Origin: a virus
Direction: 5' to 3' (one strand)
DNA length: 39,319 bases
Virus record (IMG/VR): IMGVR_UViG_3300024999_000220
Span: 1 to 39,319 of that record
Position 1 is the first letter of the stretch. Each line of letters opens with the position of its first letter. This document shows positions 32,108-39,319 of the stretch, piece by piece. The notes below the pieces were generated by a model. It worked only from the letters and a program-made list of their open reading frames with translations, ran no database searches and had not been told where the DNA came from. The position numbers and the translations under genes are program-made.

Positions 32108-33613
32108 ATGGCTAGAAGTTTACTTAGACAATTAGAACAAATTCGACGTTCAGCGACTTATGATGATGCTGTAGCCAGTGTGTATACATCGGGTGTTGCC
32201 GAGCCCACTGTATCAGGTTCACTGGAACAAGATTTAAACGTTATGCGTACCTTGGTAAAAGAACTAAAAGGTACTTCGGATTGGTTTGGTGATTTGGGCA
32301 ACTACTTTGACCCGTCTAATACCGACGCTGGAAGCGCTGCCAATAAAGATCTTAACCTTACCAATATCAAAAACAACACCCTAGATGCTAAGACAGTAAT
32401 TTTAGCCGTATCAGATGACAATTCTGGTGCTGGTTACACCGTATCAGGCACTACTGCCGGCGCACTTATCTCCGCAACTACAGCCTACGCTACGCCTACT
32501 GACAGACGTGGTCTACCTATTTTTGCTAGTACAGCTAATACTGGTAGTTACTTTGACGAGGGTGGTCTTGACAGAGTAGTTAGAGTTGACGTTATTAATC
32601 TGGATACCGGCAATGAAATGAAGGATGCTAGCGGTAATACTATTTATGCTAAGTTCCATGATGGTGCTGATTTCGGCGGTACAGGTACCGGTACTGATGT
32701 TTATGCCAAATTTTATGCTAACGGTGTTGCTACAGACCTATCTACTTTGGAAGGGGCTGTTCCCGCAGCTGTAGCTTTCGTGTATCCTTACCGTAAACTA
32801 ATGTCAGAAATGTCGGAGTATGAGTGGCTGCGTACAGACTTTGTTAGCTCTTGGGAAGGCGATGTTGAGCTGGTTGAAGACATTCACAATATTTGGACAT
32901 TCACCGGCGCCACGGATAATGATGGTAGTGCTACACCTTGGGATAGCATTACAGGTAACTATCTGTTAAATGCCTCACCCACCAGTTTAAAATCAGCTAT
33001 TGATGCTTTAAATACAGGTATCGGTGATGCAACTTATACGTCAGCTACTTACCTTACTGACGGTGAGGATATTACAGTTTCTTTGGACGCTTTGAGTGAA
33101 GCTATTATATCCAATGATGGTGATATTTCAGGCATCGTATCAGATATTGGTGGTATTAATACCTCTATATCTACTATTAATGGTGACATATCAGATCTAC
33201 AGGGTGCTGTTGGTGCTACCTCTTCAGGTACAGTTGACTTCGCTAACAATTATTACGTAGCAGATGGTTCTAATCTGGTGGATGCTATCAGCACATTAGA
33301 TGACGCCATCAATACTATCCAAGGGTCTCTTGATGCTACATCAGGTGCTAAATACGTAGAATCTGTTGGTACACAAATTGATTCTAATACAGCACACGCC
33401 CTGCCTTATAGTATAACCTACACACCGGTGTCTACTGCCGGCCAGGAAGGTGCTAATATGGATGTATATGTTGACGGTCAGTTGCTCGCCGCAGACACTG
33501 GCGCTGCTGGTGTTAATGCCGATCGTGACTATGCTGAGACTTCTACTACAAGTATAACTTTCAGATTTAATATACAACCAGGTAGAAATATTACTTATGT
33601 AGTTAAACAGTAA
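32108..33613 (+). CDS. Large beta-rich virion structural protein
   Basis: A 501-residue protein with an N-terminal helical motif (RSLLRQLEQIRRSATYDDAV), long Ser/Thr/Gly/Asp-rich beta repeats, and recurring ALDALSEAI/ISTLDDAI-type helical repeats around 325-420 that suggest a trimeric fibre or collar. The C-terminal 85 residues form a beta domain of the type also seen at 34145 (DVYVDGQLLAADTG). A GGAGG site precedes the start and a terminator follows, so it may be highly expressed. Confidence 0.7.
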   Translation: MARSLLRQLEQIRRSATYDDAVASVYTSGVAEPTVSGSLEQDLNVMRTLVKELKGTSDWFGDLGNYFDPSNTDAGSAANKDLNLTNIKNNTLDAKTVILAVSDDNSGAGYTVSGTTAGALISATTAYATPTDRRGLPIFASTANTGSYFDEGGLDRVVRVDVINLDTGNEMKDASGNTIYAKFHDGADFGGTGTGTDVYAKFYANGVATDLSTLEGAVPAAVAFVYPYRKLMSEMSEYEWLRTDFVSSWEGDVELVEDIHNIWTFTGATDNDGSATPWDSITGNYLLNASPTSLKSAIDALNTGIGDATYTSATYLTDGEDITVSLDALSEAIISNDGDISGIVSDIGGINTSISTINGDISDLQGAVGATSSGTVDFANNYYVADGSNLVDAISTLDDAINTIQGSLDATSGAKYVESVGTQIDSNTAHALPYSITYTPVSTAGQEGANMDVYVDGQLLAADTGAAGVNADRDYAETSTTSITFRFNIQPGRNITYVVKQ

Positions 33614-33627
33614 TAGTGTAAAATAAG

Positions 33628-33648
33628 GAGGGGCGTAAGCCCCTCTTT
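33628..33648 (+). terminator. Intrinsic terminator
   Basis: A perfect GC-rich stem, GAGGGGC (33628-33634) with GCCCCTC (33639-33645), and a stable GTAA tetraloop are followed by TTT. The T-run is short, but the stem is strong. It separates the structural gene from the coiled-coil gene at 33684. Confidence 0.75.
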
Positions 33649-33683
33649 CATAATTAATACAAACGGAATAAAGGAGATTTATT

Positions 33684-34070
33684 ATGGAAGGTGTACAGGA
33701 TAGAGATGAGAGAAACAGACTTCGTAAAGTTATGATGAAAGCAGAAGAAGAAAAACTGATGTCACGATCTGAGGCTGGTTTTGTAGTAACTTTGATTGAA
33801 CGTTTTAGGCAAGAAATTGAAAAGAAACAAAGACAGCTCAGTTTGCTACAAGGTGAGCTTGGACAGCTAAGAGCTAACGAAAAAATAATTGTTGACCTGG
33901 TGGATAGTATTATACGCGCCGCCGAACGAGATAAAGCACGTCAAGCTACTATGCTTAAATTGCGCGGAGTAGTTATAGAAGACAATATTGATACAGTACC
34001 AGAGTCTACTATATCTAAAAATGTTGATGACATTATGTACGAAGAAGAATTAGATAATTCTGGCGAATAA
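33684..34070 (+). CDS. Coiled-coil structural or assembly protein
   Basis: A 128-residue, highly charged helical protein. Residues 38-68 form a clear coiled coil (ERFRQEIEKKQRQLSLLQGE), and the C-terminus is acidic. AAAGGAG precedes the start. It is flanked by terminators on both sides, which is unusual and may set its own expression level. Possible tail assembly chaperone or fibre-related protein; not recognised. Confidence 0.6.
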   Translation: MEGVQDRDERNRLRKVMMKAEEEKLMSRSEAGFVVTLIERFRQEIEKKQRQLSLLQGELGQLRANEKIIVDLVDSIIRAAERDKARQATMLKLRGVVIEDNIDTVPESTISKNVDDIMYEEELDNSGE

Positions 34071-34096
34071 TGCTTATCCATGGTTCTTATTATGTT

Positions 34097-34128
34097 GGGG
34101 TTAAAATGTGCTATTTTAACCCCTTCTA
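34097..34128 (+). terminator. Intrinsic terminator
   Basis: A perfect 11-base stem, GGGGTTAAAAT (34097-34107) with ATTTTAACCCC (34113-34123), around a GTGCT loop is followed by TTCTATT. It lies between the coiled-coil gene and the fibre gene cluster. The T-tract is interrupted by C and A, so read-through is likely. Confidence 0.75.
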
Positions 34129-34144
34129 TTAATTGGAGTTTACT

Positions 34145-34402
34145 ATGATAGTTCTTAGAAAAGTAAAAAAGACTTCTTATATTAAGCTTGCTGAACTACT
34201 TATAGGTGCTCAGAACGGCATTAATAAAACTTTTAGCACACCCTCCTCTTTTAAAGCTGGTAAGATAATAATAGATTACAATGGACAATCATTGTATAGC
34301 CCAGACGATTTTGTAGAAAATACAGACACACAAATAACTTTCACAGTCATTGTTCCTGACGTAACTGACGTGTTAAAAGCACATTATGAGGTTTATCAAT
34401 AA
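34145..34402 (+). CDS. Small beta structural protein
   Basis: An 85-residue protein from the ATG at 34145, with GGAG 8 bases upstream. It follows a pattern common in phage fibre accessory domains: INKTFSTPSSFKAGKIIIDYNG, then a later ITFTVIVPDVTDVLKAHYEV. This resembles the C-terminal domain of the protein at 32108, so it is probably a fibre or baseplate-associated module. Its stop overlaps the next start in TAATG. Confidence 0.6.
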   Translation: MIVLRKVKKTSYIKLAELLIGAQNGINKTFSTPSSFKAGKIIIDYNGQSLYSPDDFVENTDTQITFTVIVPDVTDVLKAHYEVYQ

Positions 34403-35046
34403 TGGCCAGGAGTAAGATAAGAGAAGAACAAGTAGATGACTATGACTTTTTATCTGAGCAAGAATTTGCTAATGATGTAGTATCAGGAACAATACATAAT
34501 AAAATAACCACAGTTTCTGGAGAATTAACTGAAAGAATTGACAACATGTCTTTTATAAGTCTTATAGACACTCCAGCAACTTATACAAATCAAGCAGGCA
34601 AATATCTTGTAGTAAAATCCGATGAAACTGGTTTAGAATATACAGATATTAATAACATAAATTTCGGTTCAAATTTTAGCGATGCTATATCTGACGCTGT
34701 TAGTTCGACTACCAGCACTGCTTGGCAAAACAAACTTACTCTAACCACTGAAACTTTGCCCGCAGGTGATTATAGAGTAGGTTTTAGTTATCAATGGGCT
34801 CAAAATAAAACTTCCACTGAATACAATGCACAAGTAACTGTAACAGGCACAAGCATAAATCAGGTAATATTTGATCAAGCCCAATCCCCGATAAAACAAA
34901 ATTACTATGGACTTGTTTCTGGTTTTATGTATGGTAATTTACCCACAACACAAGCTTTAACAATAGCCATAAATTATAGAAGTACTATGGGATCTACGGT
35001 TGCTTATATAAAAAACGCGATGATTGACATTTGGAGAGTAAGTTAA
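34402..35046 (+). CDS. Tail-fibre-like protein
   Basis: A 214-residue protein with an acidic, helical N-terminus (RSKIREEQVDDYDFLSEQEF), a linker region containing FISLIDTPATYTNQAGKYLVV, a motif frequent in phage fibre proteins, and a C-terminal beta domain (from about residue 105) ending AYIKNAMIDIWRVS. Overlaps at both ends indicate a translationally coupled fibre operon. Function by context. Confidence 0.65.
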   Translation: MARSKIREEQVDDYDFLSEQEFANDVVSGTIHNKITTVSGELTERIDNMSFISLIDTPATYTNQAGKYLVVKSDETGLEYTDINNINFGSNFSDAISDAVSSTTSTAWQNKLTLTTETLPAGDYRVGFSYQWAQNKTSTEYNAQVTVTGTSINQVIFDQAQSPIKQNYYGLVSGFMYGNLPTTQALTIAINYRSTMGSTVAYIKNAMIDIWRVS

Positions 35047-36992
35047 TGCAAGAGTATTCTTATACAAAATCACCGGTAGATTTAGGCGCTCTTCATTACG
35101 AGTTATCTCAAGCTACTAATATTAGTGGTACATTAGACTGTCTTTCATTTAATGAACCCACTGATTTACATATATGCTATCAAGAAGCTTTATCCACTGC
35201 TAGTAAGACTGTTTTAGACACTGTGGTTGATAACCACCTGGGGCAACCAATAGTAGAATTTATAGGCGACTTAGAATATTTTGTAACCGATACCGCCATC
35301 GTGGTAGATCCCTATACTGGTGTATCTGGTACTTTTATTCCTATGCAAGTACTGATCAATAGAAGAGATTTATACAATGATACAGACAGTCCTTTATATG
35401 TGGCAGAGCATCAACCCATTTTAGGCCCTAATGGTATATTACAAGATCACGCTGATAATCTATCCTCTCTTAATACTGCCTTGTCAGAAGATGGTTGGTA
35501 TACTGAATACATAAAAAGCTGGACTTATCCTAGTCCTATGGATTTACTTGTATACTACGGGTGGTTAAGTTCATTTAACTCTGCCGCCAATTCTTGGACA
35601 AACGAAAAAGTGGCCCAGGATATAGCTAAATACAATTATATTGTTTTAGGAGATGGAATACAAACCCCCACCCATGGTGACTATTCAAATACCCAAATAA
35701 TAATACCAAGAGTTAAAGCATTAAATCCAAGGATTCAAATTTTTGGTTATGTGACGGCTAACCAAGATCTTTCTGTATTTCAAACCAAAACAGATAATTG
35801 GGATTTATTAAATATTGATGGTATATTCATAGATGAGGCCGGGTATGACTACGGTGTAACCAGAGATGCGTTGAACACCAGAATAGACTATGTTCATAAT
35901 AAAACCTACTCTAAATTATGTTTTGTAAATACTTGGAACTTAGATCATATTTTAGGTATCGATAATGATCCAAACTATCCTAATACTATCTATAATACTA
36001 CTTCTGGTACCTCTAATCTTACATCCAGTGATTGGTGTCTTCTAGAAAGCTTTCCTATAAACACCGCTTCTTATACCTCTACTGCTGGTTATGAATCTAA
36101 AACTGATTGGGCAGCAAGAGGTTCAAAAGCCAACATAAAAAGATATGAATACGGGGTCAATATGGCGGCCGTAGGTATTATAGATAACAGTAATAGTAAT
36201 GGGCAAGAATTGTTTAATTTCGGCTTTGTTTCTGCTATGATGTGGAATCTTGATGCTTTCGGAACTTCTGATGTTTACTATGGTGCTAATTCTGCTGCTG
36301 TAACTTACTGGAATAGACCTAAAACAGAAGGCTTAGGTAGAGAGTGGAGTGCTTCACCTTCAGTACAATTAAACAATGTTGATAATGATATGTACCTAAG
36401 ATACCTTGATTTTGGTAAATTAGTGTTAGATTTTTCTTCCGGCGCGGAAACATGTTGCATATCCAAATCCACGGCGGATAATATGTATAGTCTGATATTT
36501 AGAGCCGGAAGTTTAACAGAAGGGATAACCAATTTCCCACATAAGACTACTGCCTCTGGATGTCCTATAACAGGATTAGCTTATGATGATACCGTAGAAG
36601 AGTCTATGTATGGTTCTTTTGAAATACCGTCTAATTGGAAAAGGAACACCGATATATTAATGAAAATAAGCTTTTTTAATGACTACTCTCAGACAGGTGC
36701 AACATCTTGTAGATGGGCATTAGAGTACCAAGTATTTAATGATTTAGATGTAGTAGAAAATAAACCCATTTCAACAGTTGTACTAAACAAGCCTCTACCT
36801 GACAATGCTTCGGCCGACACTTTTTTAAAATGTGTCTCTTATATACCTTATAATGATGCTAATAGCCCTTTGAGTAGAGACGCCGCAGTTAGTTTTAGAA
36901 TATACAGGGATAGCACAGACGCTGCTGATACTATGGTTAATGACGCTATTTTACTGTTACTAACATTCGATATATTGACGGAGGTAATATAG
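35046..36992 (+). CDS. Tail fibre protein with TIM-barrel glycosidase-like domain
   Basis: A 648-residue protein from the ATG at 35046, which overlaps the previous stop in TAATG. The N-terminal 100 residues (DLGALHYELSQATNISGTLD and ALSTASKTVLDTVVDNHLG) resemble attachment domains of other phage fibres. Residues about 165-420 suggest a TIM barrel: LLVYYGWLSSFNS, YIVLGDGI, IQIFGYVTA, GIFIDEAGYDYG with the D-E pair as a likely active site, and LCFVNTWN. This recalls GH114 or spherulin-4-like glycosidases. The C-terminal 220 residues are a beta domain. Probable receptor polysaccharide binding or degradation; enzyme activity is inferred. Confidence 0.7.
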   Translation: MQEYSYTKSPVDLGALHYELSQATNISGTLDCLSFNEPTDLHICYQEALSTASKTVLDTVVDNHLGQPIVEFIGDLEYFVTDTAIVVDPYTGVSGTFIPMQVLINRRDLYNDTDSPLYVAEHQPILGPNGILQDHADNLSSLNTALSEDGWYTEYIKSWTYPSPMDLLVYYGWLSSFNSAANSWTNEKVAQDIAKYNYIVLGDGIQTPTHGDYSNTQIIIPRVKALNPRIQIFGYVTANQDLSVFQTKTDNWDLLNIDGIFIDEAGYDYGVTRDALNTRIDYVHNKTYSKLCFVNTWNLDHILGIDNDPNYPNTIYNTTSGTSNLTSSDWCLLESFPINTASYTSTAGYESKTDWAARGSKANIKRYEYGVNMAAVGIIDNSNSNGQELFNFGFVSAMMWNLDAFGTSDVYYGANSAAVTYWNRPKTEGLGREWSASPSVQLNNVDNDMYLRYLDFGKLVLDFSSGAETCCISKSTADNMYSLIFRAGSLTEGITNFPHKTTASGCPITGLAYDDTVEESMYGSFEIPSNWKRNTDILMKISFFNDYSQTGATSCRWALEYQVFNDLDVVENKPISTVVLNKPLPDNASADTFLKCVSYIPYNDANSPLSRDAAVSFRIYRDSTDAADTMVNDAILLLLTFDILTEVI

Positions 36993-36993
36993 A

Positions 36994-37494
36994 ATGGCTA
37001 AGGGTATTTTCCAAGGGCATACAAAAGGCCTGGTAGCCTATGGGGGGCAGCCTTTAATAGGAGATATGTTATGGATTGATCCAATCACAAATATAACTTA
37101 TTGTTATGATGTGGTTAGAACTAAATGGTTATCTGCTGAAAAGCCGGTATTTGAGTACGCAAGAAAAGGCGCCGCAAAAGGTGTTTACTTACCTTTATTA
37201 GGTGATTTAGATGACACAGATGATGTGTACATGCCAAATAGGCCATCAACTGTACTTGGTATATTTTGTAGAAGTAAGTCCGGAGATGCTTATACAGAAT
37301 TTGCGTTAAAGAAAAATACTGCTACTATATATACTTTTAGTTATAACGGTAATGCTGATAGGACATTTTTAATTAATGATTTGAATTTAAATATAGAACC
37401 GACCGACAAAATACAAGTGTATGTTTCTAAAAGTTCATCAGCTATTATTAACACTGTATGTCGTGTAGAAACTGCTTGGAGATATGATATATGA
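36994..37494 (+). CDS. Small virion structural protein
   Basis: A 166-residue protein, starting one base after the previous stop. The first 50 residues have YGGQPLIGDMLWIDPIT and a Trp-containing beta hairpin (TKWLSAEKPVFEYAR), and the remainder is a beta sandwich. It overlaps the next gene in ATGA. Likely a fibre-associated binding or chaperone-like module. No family recognised. Confidence 0.55.
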   Translation: MAKGIFQGHTKGLVAYGGQPLIGDMLWIDPITNITYCYDVVRTKWLSAEKPVFEYARKGAAKGVYLPLLGDLDDTDDVYMPNRPSTVLGIFCRSKSGDAYTEFALKKNTATIYTFSYNGNADRTFLINDLNLNIEPTDKIQVYVSKSSSAIINTVCRVETAWRYDI

Positions 37495-38477
37495 CTACTA
37501 TAATATTAACTAATACTACAACAGAAGATATAGAATTAGATGTACGTGGATTTAATATACCAGCATCTAGTACTACCACTATTACAGATTATTTAACAGA
37601 TCGTGAGGTAGCACAATCAGAAGTATTGGTGGCCAAAGTAGCTGTTGGTGACATTGCTGTAAGTAACGGTGTGACTACTTTCCCTACTACTGAAGGTATA
37701 AAGTATTGTTTAGGAGAATTTTCTAATGTAAGTATAGTAGATGAGTATAGAGACCTATCCGGTAAATTAAGGGTGCATCAAACTTCAAGAAAATTAGGTA
37801 CAGCCATTTATTGGACTGGGGAAGGTGATGATACAACAAATCCACGACTTGTTGGTGGCGGTACACCAATAGTTGTTAATCATATTGTTGGTGATCCAGA
37901 CCCTGATCCTATTTATGTAGATTTCAATATTGTAGAAAATGAAACATGGTTACATGAAGGTTATATTACATGGAAAGATGCTTTATTAGATACAATAACA
38001 CTGGAAGTGGTACCAAGAGTTACAACAACCACTGTTGGAACAAATACTAACTATAATTTATATGGTGGTTATTTAATAGTCCCCGCCGCCGGTAATGGTA
38101 CAGTAGCAATTACATCAGATATAACCACACACACAGGTGGTTTAGTTTATGTACCAGACGATGACCAACACAACGCCCCAGTAGCTTTCTGGGATGCTAC
38201 TTGGAATACTGTAACCAAACGTTACGAAAACATCACCCCCGCCCCTTATGGTAATGGTAGGTACAATATGTTTACAGTAGAAGTAACCTTAGCCAGATTT
38301 ATAAATAAAGTACCACTATTATCAAATGGTTTTATAGCTTTAAATTCCTCAGATACTGATCAAGTAGGTAGTGGTATGAGATTAAAAGTAACAGCCGACA
38401 CTAATATGGCTATATCAGGAGATCATAACTGGTCAATGGCAAGTATATTATGTATGCATAGAGCACGCTCCATATAA
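37491..38477 (+). CDS. Virion structural protein with beta domains
   Basis: A 328-residue beta-rich protein. Residues 1-75 have an ILTNTTTEDIELDVRGFNIP pattern found in phage virion proteins that bind fibres or display sites, and the following region (YWTGEGDDTTNPRLVGGG) opens a large Thr/Gly-rich C-terminal beta domain. No transmembrane segment or known catalytic motif. Part of the fibre operon, overlapping its upstream neighbour by ATGA. Confidence 0.6.
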   Translation: MTTIILTNTTTEDIELDVRGFNIPASSTTTITDYLTDREVAQSEVLVAKVAVGDIAVSNGVTTFPTTEGIKYCLGEFSNVSIVDEYRDLSGKLRVHQTSRKLGTAIYWTGEGDDTTNPRLVGGGTPIVVNHIVGDPDPDPIYVDFNIVENETWLHEGYITWKDALLDTITLEVVPRVTTTTVGTNTNYNLYGGYLIVPAAGNGTVAITSDITTHTGGLVYVPDDDQHNAPVAFWDATWNTVTKRYENITPAPYGNGRYNMFTVEVTLARFINKVPLLSNGFIALNSSDTDQVGSGMRLKVTADTNMAISGDHNWSMASILCMHRARSI

Positions 38478-38492
38478 TAAAAGGTGATAAGT

Positions 38493-39059
38493 ATGACACT
38501 TTCAACTATTTTTTACAAAATTAAAAACACATTGATTGCTTGGTTTTCTGATATACGTGTATATGCAGGAGGGTTTGTACTTTTTGGTAATTCTTCTTAC
38601 AGTATAAAAGGACCAGATACACGTTATGTATTAAATGTACTTGAACCAGGAGATGTTCTTTTAAGAAGGTATGATCACTACTTAGGTAGTATCTTAATTC
38701 CAGGATACTGGTCTCACGCGGCCCTGTATGTTGGAGATGGCTATGTTATCCACATGTTGGGGCAAGGCATAAACAAGGAAGATATATTAACTTTTTTACG
38801 CTGTGACGACATATGTATATTACGTTGTCCTGACAATAATAAAGCAGTAACCGCAATTAAAAACGCATTTAACTGTCTATATAAAGATATAGGGTATGAT
38901 TATGAATTTAATTTTAATGATGAAAAAGAGATGTCATGCACAGAATTTATTGACACATGTTATGAGCATCCAAAATACTCAAGTAAACCAATCGATAAAC
39001 TTATATTACCAGATGACTTATTAGAATCTATATTTGAAGTGGTTTGGAAAAAGGACTAA
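38493..39059 (+). CDS. YiiX/NlpC-P60-like permuted papain-fold hydrolase
   Basis: A 188-residue protein from the ATG at 38493 with a GGTGAT site upstream. GDVLLRR at about 53-59, then WSHAALYVGDG at 73-83 with H75 as a likely catalytic His, precede MSCTEFID at 147-154 with C149 as the likely nucleophile. The His-before-Cys order is that of circularly permuted NlpC/P60 (YiiX/LRAT-type) enzymes. Such enzymes act on peptide or amide bonds, including in peptidoglycan or lipids. Within the tail region it may assist cell-wall penetration; this is inferred. Confidence 0.75.
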   Translation: MTLSTIFYKIKNTLIAWFSDIRVYAGGFVLFGNSSYSIKGPDTRYVLNVLEPGDVLLRRYDHYLGSILIPGYWSHAALYVGDGYVIHMLGQGINKEDILTFLRCDDICILRCPDNNKAVTAIKNAFNCLYKDIGYDYEFNFNDEKEMSCTEFIDTCYEHPKYSSKPIDKLILPDDLLESIFEVVWKKD

Positions 39060-39068
39060 GGACTTTAA

Positions 39069-39319
39069 ATGATCAGGGCTAATGTTGGCGAAAACTTTCC
39101 TATATTAGTATCTTTATTTAATGAGGAAGACAGCAGTTTGGCATCAGGCGAAACTGTGTACTATGACGTGCGTCGCATTGATGATAGTGCCTTAATACCT
39201 CCTATAAATGGTACACTGATTGAATCTACGGTAGAAGCTGGTTTATATAAAACAGCCGTTTCCATAGATGAGGCGGGCATATTTATATGCTATGCTACGT
39301 GTTCTGGTTTTCTAACATC
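39069..39319 (+). CDS. Partial structural protein running off the window end
   Basis: An open frame of at least 83 codons from the ATG at 39069, with AAGGA about 6 bases upstream, and no stop before the window ends. The first residues (MIRANVGENFPILVSLFNEED) and strands such as TVYYDVRRI and AGLYKTAVSI have an Ig-like beta-sandwich pattern of fibre-associated proteins. The full product is unknown. Confidence 0.6.
   Translation, partial: MIRANVGENFPILVSLFNEEDSSLASGETVYYDVRRIDDSALIPPINGTLIESTVEAGLYKTAVSIDEAGIFICYATCSGFLT

Overview
The window is a stretch of a tailed double-stranded DNA phage (Caudoviricetes). Every gene I can support is on the + strand, tightly packed, with ATGA/TAATG overlaps and AGGAGG-type ribosome binding sites. 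The DNA is AT-rich, roughly one third G+C by eye. Two near-consensus sigma-70 promoters and several intrinsic terminators point to a bacterial host that the sequence does not identify. The breadth of accessory genes (PIN-PhoH, ClpP, actin-like ATPase, response regulator, dNMP kinase, cold-shock protein) suggests a medium to large genome of which this is a part.

Layout. 1-519 is non-coding. 520-1118 holds two small unknown genes. 1223-4815 holds three tandem adhesin or tail-fibre-like genes with the same N- and C-terminal caps around different payloads. 4923-6864 encodes a response regulator with an HD-GYP c-di-GMP phosphodiesterase output, followed by a membrane-anchored receiver-like protein. 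6887-11689 carries small zinc-binding, secreted FN3, degenerate RelA/SpoT-type HD, PIN-PhoH, Myb-like and winged-helix genes. 11690-12164 is a 475-base regulatory gap with repeated hairpins and a promoter. 12165-15258 encodes ClpP, a coiled-coil protein, an actin-like ATPase and a GH24 lysozyme. 15316-15797 is a cold-shock protein gene interrupted by a 263-nt group I intron. 15859-20054 carries small genes, a dNMP kinase and an HD phosphohydrolase. 20056-30879 is the packaging and head module: candidate small terminase, large terminase, a two-helix membrane protein, an HNH/NUMOD3 homing endonuclease, a membrane-anchored protein, portal, protease, scaffold, decoration-like proteins and major capsid protein, closed by a strong terminator. 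31135 to the end encodes a small membrane protein and virion, neck or tail-fibre proteins, including a TIM-barrel glycosidase-like fibre and a YiiX-like permuted papain-fold hydrolase.

The most notable finding is the intron at 15357-15619. Read straight through, the cold-shock gene stops after 15 codons. Removing the intron restores a 72-residue cold-shock protein with correct spacing into its RNP1 motif. The intron carries paired elements P1 to P9, the conserved R and S core sequences, a U.G pair at the 5' splice site and a terminal G. It has no ORF of its own; a free-standing HNH/NUMOD3 endonuclease lies about 7 kb downstream. Other points worth attention are the phage HD-GYP response regulator, the RelA/SpoT-type HD protein whose His-Asp motif has become Gln-Asn, the empty cap-only adhesin gene, and the paired hairpins at 11693-11740.
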